Source of the DNA: an uncultured Rhodanobacter sp.
GTDB taxonomy: Bacteria > Pseudomonadota > Gammaproteobacteria > Xanthomonadales > Rhodanobacteraceae
Length of the DNA: 12,430 nt
Direction of reading: 5' to 3'
NCBI GenBank assembly: GCA_937906285.1
Contig: CALCWL010000292.1
Location: 1-12,430 of the forward strand
In this document: piece after piece, positions 1 to 7,589 of the stretch
Layout: each line of letters opens with the position of its first letter
Numbering within the stretch: the first letter of the stretch is position 1
The notes under the pieces: model-generated
Seen by the model: the letters and a program-made list of their open reading frames with translations, nothing else
What the model was told of the DNA's origin: nothing
The model's database searches: none
Made by a program: the position numbers and the translations under genes

Positions 1-901
1 CGCGGAACAGGAGCAGCTCGCGCACGATGTAGGTCGGCGAGCGTCCGGCCAGCGGCGGGATGAGCTCGGTGCCCTGCAGCTTCGCGCCGTGGCAGGACTC
101 GCAGGCCGGCAACCCTCCGCTGCCCCTGGCCGCAATCGCCGCGCCGCGCGCGATGCTGCCGGGCGGCACGTACGCGATATAGCGGGTGTGGTCGCTGTCG
201 TGTCGATAATCATCGAACGACGCCGGCACTTCGACGATGCGTTCGCCTATCGGCTCGCGCGCTCCACCCTGATCCGGCCTCAGCACGAAATACTCCCAGT
301 GCGTTTTCGGCACGCTCGCGCTCTCGATCACGCGCGTGTGCGGTACGAATTTCAGCCGCGAGAAATAGCTGGCGGCGAGCTGCATGTCGTCGTCGCTGAT
401 GCTGCGCGCCTCCTCGGCCATATCCCGCGTGGTGCGCGATGCACTCGCTCCGCGCTGGCCGTGCCGGAACGCGGCGATCTGTTCCAGCATGTATGCCTTG
501 GGCAAACCCGTGATCTGCGCGGTCGCGGGAACGCCGGCGCCATTCAACATGTGGCATTCCGCGCACGGCCATGGCCAGCCGGGATGACGAGCGACGGTGA
601 CGATCGGTGGCGCGGCCAGATGGTCCTGCGGAAACCAGTCGGGAACGAAGTGGTCCACGTCCAGTTGTGCCTGCGTGTAACCGCGGGTACTGCCCGCGAC
701 GTGAATGATCCTGGCCGGGTCGGCCTTCGGTGCGTGCGGGTCCGGCGGCGGAAATTGCGGAAACGCCCAAGCCTCGGCCGCGCTGATCTGCGTGTTCGGC
801 GACTGTCCGTTCGCCGGAGCGCTGGCTGCGACCGGCGGGAACACCCAGCACAGCAGAGTCGTGCCGATGAGCACCGTCCACGTCCCGCGTTCGATTCGCA
901 T
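1..901 (-). CDS. Di-heme c-type cytochrome, 3' end beyond the window
   Basis: This frame stays open from an ATG at 901-899 to the left edge, giving the first 300 residues of a longer protein. An N-terminal hydrophobic stretch (about residues 8-27) looks like a Sec signal peptide, so the product should be periplasmic. Two haem-binding CxxCH motifs are visible: CAECH at residues 113-117 and CESCH at 267-271. After the first motif come features typical of cytochrome c553-like domains: a Met at 161 as likely axial ligand, then a segment like 'SISDDDMQLAASYFS'. The second cytochrome domain is cut by the window edge before its axial ligand. The start is supported by AAGGGG about seven bases upstream. 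The role is presumably electron transfer, but the redox partner is not visible. It lies 75 bases downstream of the TolB-like/TPR gene on the same strand. Confidence is high for a cytochrome c and low for any specific pathway. Confidence 0.88.
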   Translation of the reverse strand, partial: MRIERGTWTVLIGTTLLCWVFPPVAASAPANGQSPNTQISAAEAWAFPQFPPPDPHAPKADPARIIHVAGSTRGYTQAQLDVDHFVPDWFPQDHLAAPPIVTVARHPGWPWPCAECHMLNGAGVPATAQITGLPKAYMLEQIAAFRHGQRGASASRTTRDMAEEARSISDDDMQLAASYFSRLKFVPHTRVIESASVPKTHWEYFVLRPDQGGAREPIGERIVEVPASFDDYRHDSDHTRYIAYVPPGSIARGAAIAARGSGGLPACESCHGAKLQGTELIPPLAGRSPTYIVRELLLFR

Positions 902-976
902 GTCGTGCCCCTTGCCGGTCGAAAGACTCCGCGATGCGTCAGCTCGAGCTGGCGTTGCCGCCCACGGACAGCCGCT

Positions 977-2809
977 TCATGAGCAAGCAAATGCCTCCGC
1001 GCCGCGGGCCGGTGCGGGCTTGCACAGCTCCGGCCAGCCGTACTGCTTCCAGTACGCGAGCATGCCGAGGCGTTGCGCAAAGCCCTGGAAGGCGGGATCG
1101 CGGCGCGCCTGGCGCGACCACGGCTCCGGCTGCCACAGCCAGTTCAGGTAGGCATCGGACAGGCCGCTGTGGCCGCGCTCGTACAACGCGAATGAACGCG
1201 CCGGCGCGCCGAGTTGCAGCAGGATCGTCGGCGCCCAGTCGTCATCGGCGTGTGCCGCGACGATCTGCAATGCCGCCTGTCGCTGCGTGGCGTCGCCGTA
1301 GGTGCCGCGATAGATCTGCTGCAAGTCCGCGGGAGAAATCCTGGTGCCCATCTTGCTCATGGAACTTGCGAAGTCCCGCGCGGAAGCCCGCCGGTCGCCA
1401 TGTGCGGCATCGTAGAACTCCAGCATCAACGCGCCGAATGCCGAATCCGCCATGCCGCCGCGATGGATGTAGGCCAGGGCGCCGGCCTGGTCGCCTTCGC
1501 GCCAGCGCAGCATGCTCTTGTAGAACAGCAGCAGGGGATTGGCCGGATCGTCGATGAGCGCCGCATCGACGCGCGCCTCCGCCGTGCGGGTGCGGCCCAT
1601 CGCGGCGAGTTCGTTGGCGGCCCAGTAGTTCACCGCGGAATTGTCCGGCGCCAGCGCCAGCGCGTGCCGCATCGGTTCCACCATGGCGGTGTAGTGCCGT
1701 TGCGAAAACTGGTTGTAACTGAGCGCTGCATAGGCTTCCGCGTCGCCCGGATCGAGCGCCAAGGCACGATGGGCGGCATCGTCGGATGTTTTCCAGCTCG
1801 CGTTCCAATCGCCGGCCACATATTGCGGCAGCACCGCGTTGGCCACGGCGAGCTTGGACCACGCACGCGCGAAGTCCGGGTCGAGTGCGGTGGCCTGCTT
1901 CAACAAGGCGATCGCGCGCGGCAGGCTGTCGCCCACGCGACGATTCACCAGCTGCTGCGCGGTGACGAAATCCGCGTATGCGTCCGCGCTGCGGGTCGCC
2001 ACCGGCACCAGGCGCGCGTTGCCGGCATCGCCCAGCACCACCTTCAGGTGCTCGGTGATCGCTCGGGCGATGCGTTCCTGCAGGTCGAAGATGTTGTCCA
2101 GATCGCCGTCGTAACTCTGCGACCACGCCTCGAAACCGTCGCGGGTGCGGATCAGTTGCACGCTGATCCGTACCGCCTGGCCCTGCGTGCGCACCGATCC
2201 TTCCAGCACGTTGGCGACATCCAGCGCCTTGCCGATCGTGCGCAGGTCGGCGTTGCGGTTGCCGTAGTAGAACGAGGAGGCGCGCCCGGCCACCTTCAGG
2301 CCCGGCACGCGCGCCAGCGCGTTCAGCAGTTCCTCGGCCATGCCGGCGGAGAAATAGCCATGATCGTGTGCGGGACTCAGATCCTCGAACGGCAGCACGG
2401 CGATGGATTTTGCCGGAATGCCGGACCCGGGGCCGTCCCTCGATCCTGCGTCCCTGCCTGCGAACGTATTGGTCAACAGCAGCACGACCGCGACGACGAG
2501 AACGCCGATGATCCACTTGTCGAGCTTGCGGCCGGTGGAGTGCGCGATGGAATCGCCTGGCTCGATCCCGCTTTCGCGCTTCAGTCCCTGCGGCGTGAAT
2601 TCGAACAACCAGGCGAATGCGATCCAGAACGGGAATCCGATGACCGCCGCAATCAGGAACCAGCGCGTCGCCCCGTCCGGCAATCCGACCGCCGGGCTGA
2701 ACTGCGACAGGCCCTGCCCGAACGCCCACACCGTGCCGGCGTAGAGCATGGCCGCGCGCCACACGTTGCGGCGCTTGAGTTCAGCGAATAGCGACGACCG
2801 GGCGCTCAT
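977..2809 (-). CDS. Membrane-anchored TolB-like/TPR repeat protein
   Basis: The 610-residue product has three hydrophobic segments near the N-terminus (about 18-36, 50-70 and 98-116). A TolB/FlgO-like domain follows at about 134-258, recognisable from 'SIAVLPFEDLSP', 'YFSAGMAEELLNAL' and 'VLEGSVR'. The C-terminal half is helical and rich in Ala/Leu with TPR-like periodicity (for example 'ARAWSKLAVANAVLP' and 'AEAYAALSYNQFS'). This architecture is common in Xanthomonadales, often annotated as TPR or adenylate-cyclase-like; no cyclase domain or DNA-binding winged helix is present here. The function is not known; a scaffold or signalling role is inference. The open frame extends upstream to 3328, but the residues before 2809 are unlike the family. 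The ATG at 2809 overlaps the stop of a small upstream frame as ATGA, suggesting translational coupling. An in-frame ATG at 2827 is the alternative start. Confidence 0.85.
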   Translation of the reverse strand: MSARSSLFAELKRRNVWRAAMLYAGTVWAFGQGLSQFSPAVGLPDGATRWFLIAAVIGFPFWIAFAWLFEFTPQGLKRESGIEPGDSIAHSTGRKLDKWIIGVLVVAVVLLLTNTFAGRDAGSRDGPGSGIPAKSIAVLPFEDLSPAHDHGYFSAGMAEELLNALARVPGLKVAGRASSFYYGNRNADLRTIGKALDVANVLEGSVRTQGQAVRISVQLIRTRDGFEAWSQSYDGDLDNIFDLQERIARAITEHLKVVLGDAGNARLVPVATRSADAYADFVTAQQLVNRRVGDSLPRAIALLKQATALDPDFARAWSKLAVANAVLPQYVAGDWNASWKTSDDAAHRALALDPGDAEAYAALSYNQFSQRHYTAMVEPMRHALALAPDNSAVNYWAANELAAMGRTRTAEARVDAALIDDPANPLLLFYKSMLRWREGDQAGALAYIHRGGMADSAFGALMLEFYDAAHGDRRASARDFASSMSKMGTRISPADLQQIYRGTYGDATQRQAALQIVAAHADDDWAPTILLQLGAPARSFALYERGHSGLSDAYLNWLWQPEPWSRQARRDPAFQGFAQRLGMLAYWKQYGWPELCKPAPARGAEAFACS

Positions 2810-2952
2810 GGCGTGGCGGATTTCCATGGCGTGAGTGGCAGGTCGATCTGCTGCGCCACCCGGGGCAGCAGCCACCCGACAGCCGCGTACGCGGCCGCCA
2901 CGCCAGGCACGTGGCGGCACCCGATTTCCCGCCAGAATCCCCGCTGGGCCAT
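2806..2952 (-). pseudogene. N-terminal remnant of a TolB-like/TPR paralogue, or a small coupled ORF
   Basis: A 48-residue frame starts at ATG 2952 and ends with TGA at 2808-2806, overlapping the ATG of the next gene by four bases. Its sequence contains 'RGFWREIG', 'VAAAYAAVGWLLPRVAQQ' and 'LPLTPW'. This resembles the first hydrophobic segment of the TolB-like/TPR family (typical form: FxELKRRxVxRVAxxYAxxxWL) and lines up with residues 6-48 of the intact downstream gene. It stops before the second membrane segment and the TolB-like domain. The simplest reading is the leftover head of a tandem paralogue after deletion. The overlap also allows a functional single-span peptide that couples translation to its neighbour. 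No good Shine-Dalgarno is seen before 2952; the frame is open back to an ATG at 3006. The similarity was judged by eye. Confidence 0.5.
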
Positions 2953-3068
2953 GAGCGTGCGCCGAGTCGCGGAAGCGCGTCGTCCCTGCCCGTTCCGCGG
3001 CGGCATTCTGGCATGGATCGCGGGGCTTTCCGCTGCCCTCGGCCAGTTCGTGGCCGCGGTTCTTGCAG

Positions 3069-3088
3069 TTGCGCAAGTTCCTGCGCAA
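3069..3088. repeat. Inverted repeat TTGCGCA-N6-TGCGCAA, possible operator
   Basis: Two perfect 7-base arms are separated by AGTTCC, about 70 bases upstream of the carboxypeptidase start. The repeat lies between TTGCAG (3063-3068) and AATGAC (3087-3092), which could be a weak -35/-10 pair with 18-base spacing. A regulator site for the plus-strand gene is plausible but unproven. Confidence 0.35.
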
Positions 3089-3114
3089 TGACTTCTGGCC
3101 GATGGAGGCCTGCC

Positions 3115-3143
3115 GGGCGAAGCCTAAGCTCGGCGCTTCGCCC
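3115..3143 (+). repeat. 9-bp hairpin in the carboxypeptidase leader
   Basis: GGGCGAAGC (3115-3123) pairs perfectly with GCTTCGCCC (3135-3143) across an 11-base loop. It ends 15 bases before the ATG at 3159, where no clear Shine-Dalgarno is seen. It could affect mRNA stability or ribosome access. There is no T-tract, so it is not an intrinsic terminator. With the repeat at 3069-3088 it is the main structure in the 2953-3158 gene-free stretch. Confidence 0.4.
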
Positions 3144-3158
3144 ACCGGATGCCACGCC

Positions 3159-4763
3159 ATGCGCAAACTGCCCCTCGCCGCCGTGCTCGCCGCGCTGCTG
3201 CTCACCTCGACGGCTTTTGCCGGCACGGACAAGAAGGACGACAAGACGGCGCCCGAGTCGAAGCCCGACGCGGCGCTGGTGCAGCCGCAGTCCTCGACCA
3301 GCGAGGGTTCGGTGTCGGTCGAGGGCAAGCGGGTCGACTACAAGGCGGTAGCCGGCACGCTGGTGCTGCACGGCAGCGGCGACAAGGAGGACGAGCCGCA
3401 GGTCAGCATGTTCTACGTCGCGTATTTCAAGAAGGGCGTGGACGCGGGCAAGCGGCCGGTCACCTTCATCTACAACGGCGGCCCCGGCTCGGCCACGGTG
3501 TGGCTGCACATGGGCGCGTTCGGGCCCAAACGGGTGGTCACCAGCGACGACACCCACACGCCGGCGGCGCCGTACCAGCTGGTCAACAACGACTACAGCC
3601 TGCTCGATGCCTCCGACGTGGTGTTCATCGACGCGCCGGGCGCGGGCTTCAGCCGGCTGATCGCCAACGACGAGGACAAGACCAAGCGCGAGGAGCAGAT
3701 GAAGGATCGGCGCAAGGCGATCTACGGCGTCGACGGCGACGCGCATGCCTTTGCCCAGTTCATCACCCGCTTCCTGTCGAAGTACGAGCGCTGGAACTCG
3801 CCGAAATACCTGTTCGGCGAAAGCTACGGCACCACCCGCTCGGCGGTGCTGGCCAACATCCTGGAGAACGAGGACAGCGTCGATCTGAACGGCGTGATCC
3901 TGCTCTCGCAGATCCTCAGCTTCGACACCAGCATCGACGGGCCGGAGTTCAACCCGGGCATCGACCTGCCCTATGAGCTGGCCCTGCCGACCTTCGCCGC
4001 CACCGCGTTCTACCACCACAAGCTGCCGCAGCAGCCGGCCGCGCTGGAGCCGTTCCTGCGCGAGGTGGAGCAGTACGCGCTGGGCGAGTACGCGCAGGCG
4101 CTGATGGCCGGTTCGCGCCTGGACGATGCGCGTAAGCAGGCGGTGGCGCAGAAGCTGCACCAGTACACCGGGCTGCCGGTGGCGTACCTGCTGAAGGCGA
4201 ACCTGCGCGTCAGCGGCGGCATGTTCGAGCACGAATTGCAGGCCGACGGCGACACCACCACCGGCCGGCTCGACACGCGCTTCTCCGGCCCGACCATCGA
4301 TCCGCTGGGCAAGGCGTCCGAGTACGACCCGCAATCCTCGGCGATCAGCTCGGCCTACGTGTCCGCGTTCAACGACTACGTGCGGCGCGAGCTGAAGTTC
4401 GGCCAGGGCCGGCAGTACCGGCTGTTCGCCGACATCGACCACTGGGATTTCTCGCACAAGGCGCCGGGCGTGCAGGGCGAGGCCTTGCAGTCCTCGACCA
4501 ACGTGATGCCGGACCTGGCGATGGCGATGAAGACCAATCCCGATCTCAAGGTCTACCTCAACGGTGGCTACTACGACCTGGCCACGCCCTACTTCGCCGC
4601 CGACTACGAGATGCACCACCTGCCGATCCCGGCCAGCCTCGAAGCCAACATCAGCTATTCGTGGTATCCGTCCGGACACATGGTGTACGCGCACGCGCCG
4701 TCGCTGAAGCTGCTGCACGACAACGTCGCCCGCTTCATCGAGCAGACCGACAACGTCAGGTAG
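3159..4763 (+). CDS. Secreted S10-family serine carboxypeptidase
   Basis: The 534-residue product belongs to peptidase family S10, alpha/beta-hydrolase enzymes that remove C-terminal residues from peptides. The triad can be placed: Ser222 in GESYGTT, Asp473 in 'NGGYYDLATPY' and His507 in 'PSGHMVYAH'. The oxyanion/substrate-binding signature 'YNGGPGSATVWLHMG' lies at residues 105-119. Residues 1-21 form a signal peptide with an AFA cleavage site, so the enzyme should be periplasmic or secreted. The frame is open back to 3063, but the signal peptide fixes the start at 3159; the Shine-Dalgarno is weak. The gene converges with the nagR-like repressor, with a strong hairpin between them. Nothing ties it to sugar uptake; it is probably an independent peptide-scavenging gene. 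Its length is normal for bacterial S10 proteins and all key residues are present. Confidence 0.93.
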   Translation: MRKLPLAAVLAALLLTSTAFAGTDKKDDKTAPESKPDAALVQPQSSTSEGSVSVEGKRVDYKAVAGTLVLHGSGDKEDEPQVSMFYVAYFKKGVDAGKRPVTFIYNGGPGSATVWLHMGAFGPKRVVTSDDTHTPAAPYQLVNNDYSLLDASDVVFIDAPGAGFSRLIANDEDKTKREEQMKDRRKAIYGVDGDAHAFAQFITRFLSKYERWNSPKYLFGESYGTTRSAVLANILENEDSVDLNGVILLSQILSFDTSIDGPEFNPGIDLPYELALPTFAATAFYHHKLPQQPAALEPFLREVEQYALGEYAQALMAGSRLDDARKQAVAQKLHQYTGLPVAYLLKANLRVSGGMFEHELQADGDTTTGRLDTRFSGPTIDPLGKASEYDPQSSAISSAYVSAFNDYVRRELKFGQGRQYRLFADIDHWDFSHKAPGVQGEALQSSTNVMPDLAMAMKTNPDLKVYLNGGYYDLATPYFAADYEMHHLPIPASLEANISYSWYPSGHMVYAHAPSLKLLHDNVARFIEQTDNVR

Positions 4764-4778
4764 ATTCGCGAACGGGTC

Positions 4779-4807
4779 TCGCAGGGCGGGCAGTGCCCGC
4801 CCTGCGA
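4779..4807. terminator. Hairpin between convergent genes, probable bidirectional terminator
   Basis: A perfect 14-base inverted repeat (TCGCAGGGCGGGCA and its complement) surrounds a single central G. It fills most of the 49-base gap between the carboxypeptidase stop (4763) and the repressor stop (4813). Neither side has a T-tract, so termination is inferred from position and stem strength. Confidence 0.6.
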
Positions 4808-4812
4808 AGTGC

Positions 4813-5859
4813 TCAGCGCCGCGAGGTGCCGTGCCGCGGTGCAGTGGAACCGCGCACCACCAGCTCCGGACTGAATCCTTCATTGCGGGTGGTGGCCGGC
4901 TCGCCGTGGGCGGCGCGTTGCAGGTCGCCGATCAGGCGCTGCGCGGCGTGGCGGGCGATCTCCTCGGTGGCCTGGCGCGCGGTGGTCAGCGCCGGCCAGG
5001 ATTGCTTGGAGAACGGGCTGTCCTCGAAGCCGGCGATGGAAAGCTCGTACGGCACGTTGATGCCGTCCGAGTGCGCCGCGGCCAGCACGCCGGCGGCGAT
5101 CTCGTCGTTGGAGCCGAAGATCGCGGTGGGCCGGTCCTTCAGCGCCAGCAGCTTGCGCGCGCCGCGGAAGCCGTCGTCGAAGGTGAAGTCGCCGGGCAGG
5201 ACCAGCTTGCGGTCGAGCGGGATGCCGTAGTCCTTCAGCGCGTCCTCGTAGCCCTGGTAGCGTTCCGGGCTGGAGCGGTGCTCGCGTCCGCCCCACAGGA
5301 AGCCGATGCGCTGGTGGCCGAGCTGGATCAGGTGTTCGGTGATCGCGTAGGCCGCGTCGCGGTCGTCCACATAGACGCAGGGATAGCCGTCGGCCGGGTC
5401 CTTGCGCGCGGAGATGATGCGGATGAAGGGAATCCCGGCGTCGCTCAGCGCCTGGATCAGCCCGGGCTGCTCGGACATCGGCGGCGCCAGCACCAGCCCG
5501 GCCAGATGCGAGCGGCGCACCAGCGTGCACAGCTCCTCGGCGAGCTTCGGCGAGGATGAATCGCAGGGATGGATCTGCAGGCCGAAGCCGCTGGAACGGC
5601 ACACCGACAGCACGCCACGCTGCAGGTTGATGATGTAGTGCGCGTTGGGGTTGTCGTAGACCAGGCCGATCGCGTAGGCGCGCGTGCTGCGCAGGCTGCG
5701 CGCGGTGGGATCGGGCTGGTAGCCGAGCGCGTCGATCGCCTGTTGCACCCGCTCGCGCGTGCGCGCGTGTACCGAGGGCTCGTTGTTGATGACGCGCGAC
5801 ACCGTCTTCAGCGAGACGCCTGCCCGTTCCGCGACATCCTTGATGGTGGCGCTGCGCAC
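4813..5859 (-). CDS. nagR: LacI-family transcriptional repressor (NagR-like)
   Basis: The 348-residue product has the full LacI/GalR architecture. The helix-turn-helix is at residues 5-24 ('TIKDVAERAGVSLKTVSRVI') and the hinge-helix motif 'ARSLRS' at about 53-58. The periplasmic-binding-protein-like effector domain starts at 'AIGLVYDNPNAHYI' and contains 'IFGSNDEIAAGVL' and 'IAGFEDSPFS'. The start is GTG at 5859, with GAGG seven bases upstream; a nearby ATG is out of frame. It follows the transporter gene on the same strand after 122 bases, so the two are probably co-transcribed and autoregulated. The palindrome TGACAACGTTGTCA between the transporter and kinase genes, with a CG centre, fits a LacI-family operator. 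The effector, perhaps GlcNAc-6-phosphate, is inferred from context. A repressor of another sugar locus cannot be excluded from this protein alone. Confidence 0.9.
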   Translation of the reverse strand: MRSATIKDVAERAGVSLKTVSRVINNEPSVHARTRERVQQAIDALGYQPDPTARSLRSTRAYAIGLVYDNPNAHYIINLQRGVLSVCRSSGFGLQIHPCDSSSPKLAEELCTLVRRSHLAGLVLAPPMSEQPGLIQALSDAGIPFIRIISARKDPADGYPCVYVDDRDAAYAITEHLIQLGHQRIGFLWGGREHRSSPERYQGYEDALKDYGIPLDRKLVLPGDFTFDDGFRGARKLLALKDRPTAIFGSNDEIAAGVLAAAHSDGINVPYELSIAGFEDSPFSKQSWPALTTARQATEEIARHAAQRLIGDLQRAAHGEPATTRNEGFSPELVVRGSTAPRHGTSRR

Positions 5860-5908
5860 CGCTGGACCTCGTGCATCGTGAGTGGGGCGCCGGCAGCGCC
5901 ATGTGCCG

Positions 5909-5939
5909 ACACCGCCGCACAGCCGATGTGCGGCGGCGT
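5909..5939. repeat. GC-rich hairpin between transporter and repressor genes
   Basis: CCGCCGCACA (5912-5921) pairs with TGTGCGGCGG (5927-5936) around GCCGA. Two further pairs lie outside one A-C mismatch. It sits in the 122-base gap of the minus-strand pair. Without a T-tract it looks more like an mRNA-stabilising or attenuating structure that could lower repressor expression relative to the transporter. Confidence 0.45.
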
Positions 5940-5981
5940 GTGCATCCTAGCGTATGGCCCCGGGACTGGCGAACGGCGCGA

Positions 5982-7271
5982 TCATCCTGCCGCCCGCCGC
6001 TGTCCCACGCGGTGGCCGGCCAACCCGTAGTACAGGATGTACAGGTAGCACGGCACCATCAGCGCGCTGAAGGCGAGCTGGAAGTCGATGTGCTGCTTCA
6101 GGTGCACGAACAGCTGCGGCACCACCGCGCCGCCGGCGATGGCCATGATCAGCAGTGCCGAACCGCGCTCGGTGAGCTCGCCCAGACCCCTGATCGCCAG
6201 CGGGAAGATCGCCGGCCACATCATCGCGTTGGCGAAGCCCAGCGCGGCGACGAAGCCGACCGAGACGTAGCCGTGGGTCAGGTAGGCGCCGATCGAGAAC
6301 AGCACGCCGAGTACCGCCGATACCGCGAGGTAACGCTGCTGCGAGATGTAGCGCGGGATCAGCACCAGGCCGACCAGATAGCCGGCCAGCATGCCGCTCA
6401 GGGTGAACGCGGTGAAGATCTTGGTGCGGTCCAGCGGCAGGTGGAAGCCGGCGCCGTAGGTGCCGATCGCGTCGCCGGCCATCACTTCCACGCCGACGTA
6501 GAGGAACAGGCACAGCACGCCCAGCCACAGGTGAGGGAAGCTGAAGATGCTGCCGTGCGTGTGCCCGATCGCGCGCTCGCTGTTGGCGCCTTCCGGCGTG
6601 ATCTCCGGCAGCGACGAGCGCGCGATCCAGATCGCCAATACCACCAGCAAGCCGGCCATCACCAGGTACGGCGTGTGCACCTTGCCGGCGAAGGCGTTGA
6701 GCAGGGCGTCGCGTGCCTCGGCGGTGGGCGCCGCGGCAACCTGTTCGCCGAAACTGCCGATGCCGCTGAGCACCAGTGCGCCGAACACGAACGGCGCCAG
6801 CACGCCGGCCACCTTGTTGCAGATACCCATGAAGGCGATGCGCTGCGCGGCGCTGTCGATCGGGCCGAGGATGCTGATGTAGGGGTTCGATGCGGTCTGC
6901 AGCAACGACAACCCGGCACCGATCACGAACAGTCCGGTCAGCGCGCCGGCGAACACGCGCAGGCTGACGAACTGGCCGAACAGCACGGCGCCGACCGCCA
7001 TCACGAACAGGCCCAGCGCCATGCCTTTCTTCATGCCGGTGCGGCGCAGGATCATCGCGGCGGGCAGCGAGAACACCAGGTAGGAAATGTAGAACGCGAA
7101 CGGCACCAGGAACGCATAGGCGTCCTCGACCTGGAACGCCAGCTTGACGAAGGTGATCAGCGGGCCGTTGAGCCAGGTCACGAAGCCGAAGATGAAGAAC
7201 AGCAGGCCGATGATCAGCATCGGTCCGAGTTGCTGCTGCCGGGACGGCGCGGCCGCCAGTGTGGTGCTCAT
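5982..7271 (-). CDS. nagP: FucP-family sugar:proton symporter, NagP-like
   Basis: The 429-residue product is a major facilitator superfamily transporter with about twelve hydrophobic segments and belongs to the FucP/GluP/NagP sugar group. Family marks include 'FFIFGFVTWLNGPLI' (residues 25-39), the loop motif 'RRTGMKKGMALGL' (76-88) and 'LLQTASNPYI' (123-132). It should carry a monosaccharide across the inner membrane; GlcNAc is inferred from the GH20 gene and LacI-type regulator alongside. Positions matching FucP Asp46 and Glu135 appear to be Gly36 and Gln125. The ATG at 7271 has GGGGAGA about seven bases upstream. It heads the minus-strand arm, followed by the repressor. A TTGACA/AATAAG promoter with an overlapping operator half lies 65-94 bases upstream. 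A glucose or galactose transporter is the main alternative. Confidence 0.85.
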   Translation of the reverse strand: MSTTLAAAPSRQQQLGPMLIIGLLFFIFGFVTWLNGPLITFVKLAFQVEDAYAFLVPFAFYISYLVFSLPAAMILRRTGMKKGMALGLFVMAVGAVLFGQFVSLRVFAGALTGLFVIGAGLSLLQTASNPYISILGPIDSAAQRIAFMGICNKVAGVLAPFVFGALVLSGIGSFGEQVAAAPTAEARDALLNAFAGKVHTPYLVMAGLLVVLAIWIARSSLPEITPEGANSERAIGHTHGSIFSFPHLWLGVLCLFLYVGVEVMAGDAIGTYGAGFHLPLDRTKIFTAFTLSGMLAGYLVGLVLIPRYISQQRYLAVSAVLGVLFSIGAYLTHGYVSVGFVAALGFANAMMWPAIFPLAIRGLGELTERGSALLIMAIAGGAVVPQLFVHLKQHIDFQLAFSALMVPCYLYILYYGLAGHRVGQRRAAG

Positions 7272-7335
7272 GGTCGTGGATCTCCCCGGGTGCCGTGTCG
7301 CTGTGGCCGGCTGGCCGTGCGGACAGGAATGTCTC

Positions 7336-7365
7336 CTTATTCCGCAAAAAGTGCAACGTTGTCAA
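7336..7365 (-). promoter_or_regulatory. Probable promoter of the nagP-nagR arm
   Basis: On the minus strand TTGACA (7365-7360) is followed after 18 bases by AATAAG (7341-7336), four of six matches to the -10 consensus. The predicted leader is about 58 bases. The -35 box begins the operator-like word TTGACAACGTTG, so a bound repressor would block polymerase. The match was made by eye. Confidence 0.55.
7351..7364. promoter_or_regulatory. NagR-type operator, one perfect half, nagP side
   Basis: Read on the minus strand this is TGACAACGTTGCAC. Its first eleven bases equal those of the perfect palindrome at 7591-7604; the far end of the second half-site is degenerate. It overlaps the -35 box of the transporter promoter. 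Assignment to the LacI-type protein rests on position and the CG-centred form usual for that family. Confidence 0.55.
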
Positions 7366-7515
7366 TCGACGCCGGCGGCGGGACATCCCTGCGGCGGATT
7401 GTCGAGCGGATCGGCCGCCGTTCGGACCGCATCGTTGCGGCAGCGCAACAGGTGGTCCGGGCCGCCAAGCGGCCATGAATGTGGCTTGCACAAAGCCTCC
7501 AAGCGCACACTTGAA

Positions 7516-7532
7516 GCAACCTCGCAGGTTGC
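7516..7532. repeat. Perfect palindrome GCAACCTCGCAGGTTGC, possible second regulatory site
   Basis: Seven-base arms flank CGC in the middle of the divergent control region. It could be a small hairpin or the binding site of another regulator. Immediately after it, at 7535-7545, is TGACAACTTTG, which matches ten of the first eleven bases of the operator at 7591. Between 7366 and 7510 the only structure seen is a 6-base inverted repeat at 7434-7449. Confidence 0.4.
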
Positions 7533-7589
7533 CATGACAACTTTGCTGCGATGCCACAGCCGCGTCGCGAAATTCGACTGCGATCACAG

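Noticed and set aside
544..1080. A closed minus-strand frame of 178 codons overlapping the cytochrome start
   Set aside because: It is an Arg-rich out-of-frame shadow; the frame with signal peptide and two CxxCH motifs is the real one and was open to the window edge.
1214..2791. A 525-codon plus-strand frame opposite the TolB-like/TPR gene
   Set aside because: No recognisable domain, and it lies entirely opposite a gene with recognisable membrane segments, TolB-like domain and TPR-like repeats.
977..3328. The longest form of the TolB-like/TPR gene, 783 codons from 3328
   Set aside because: The extra 173 residues run antisense to the S10 signal-peptide region and lack family similarity; the family N-terminus begins at 2809.
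2781..4883. A 700-codon minus-strand frame opposite the S10 peptidase
   Set aside because: The plus-strand gene has an intact catalytic triad and signal peptide; the antisense product is low-complexity and spans three gene boundaries.
7434..7449. GTTGCG-N4-CGCAAC inverted repeat as a regulatory site
   Set aside because: The arms are short, it is away from both promoters, and repeats of this size are expected by chance in such DNA.
5871..7478. A 535-codon plus-strand frame opposite the transporter
   Set aside because: The product is a Gln/Arg/His-rich antisense translation typical of high-GC DNA; the minus-strand frame encodes a clear MFS protein.
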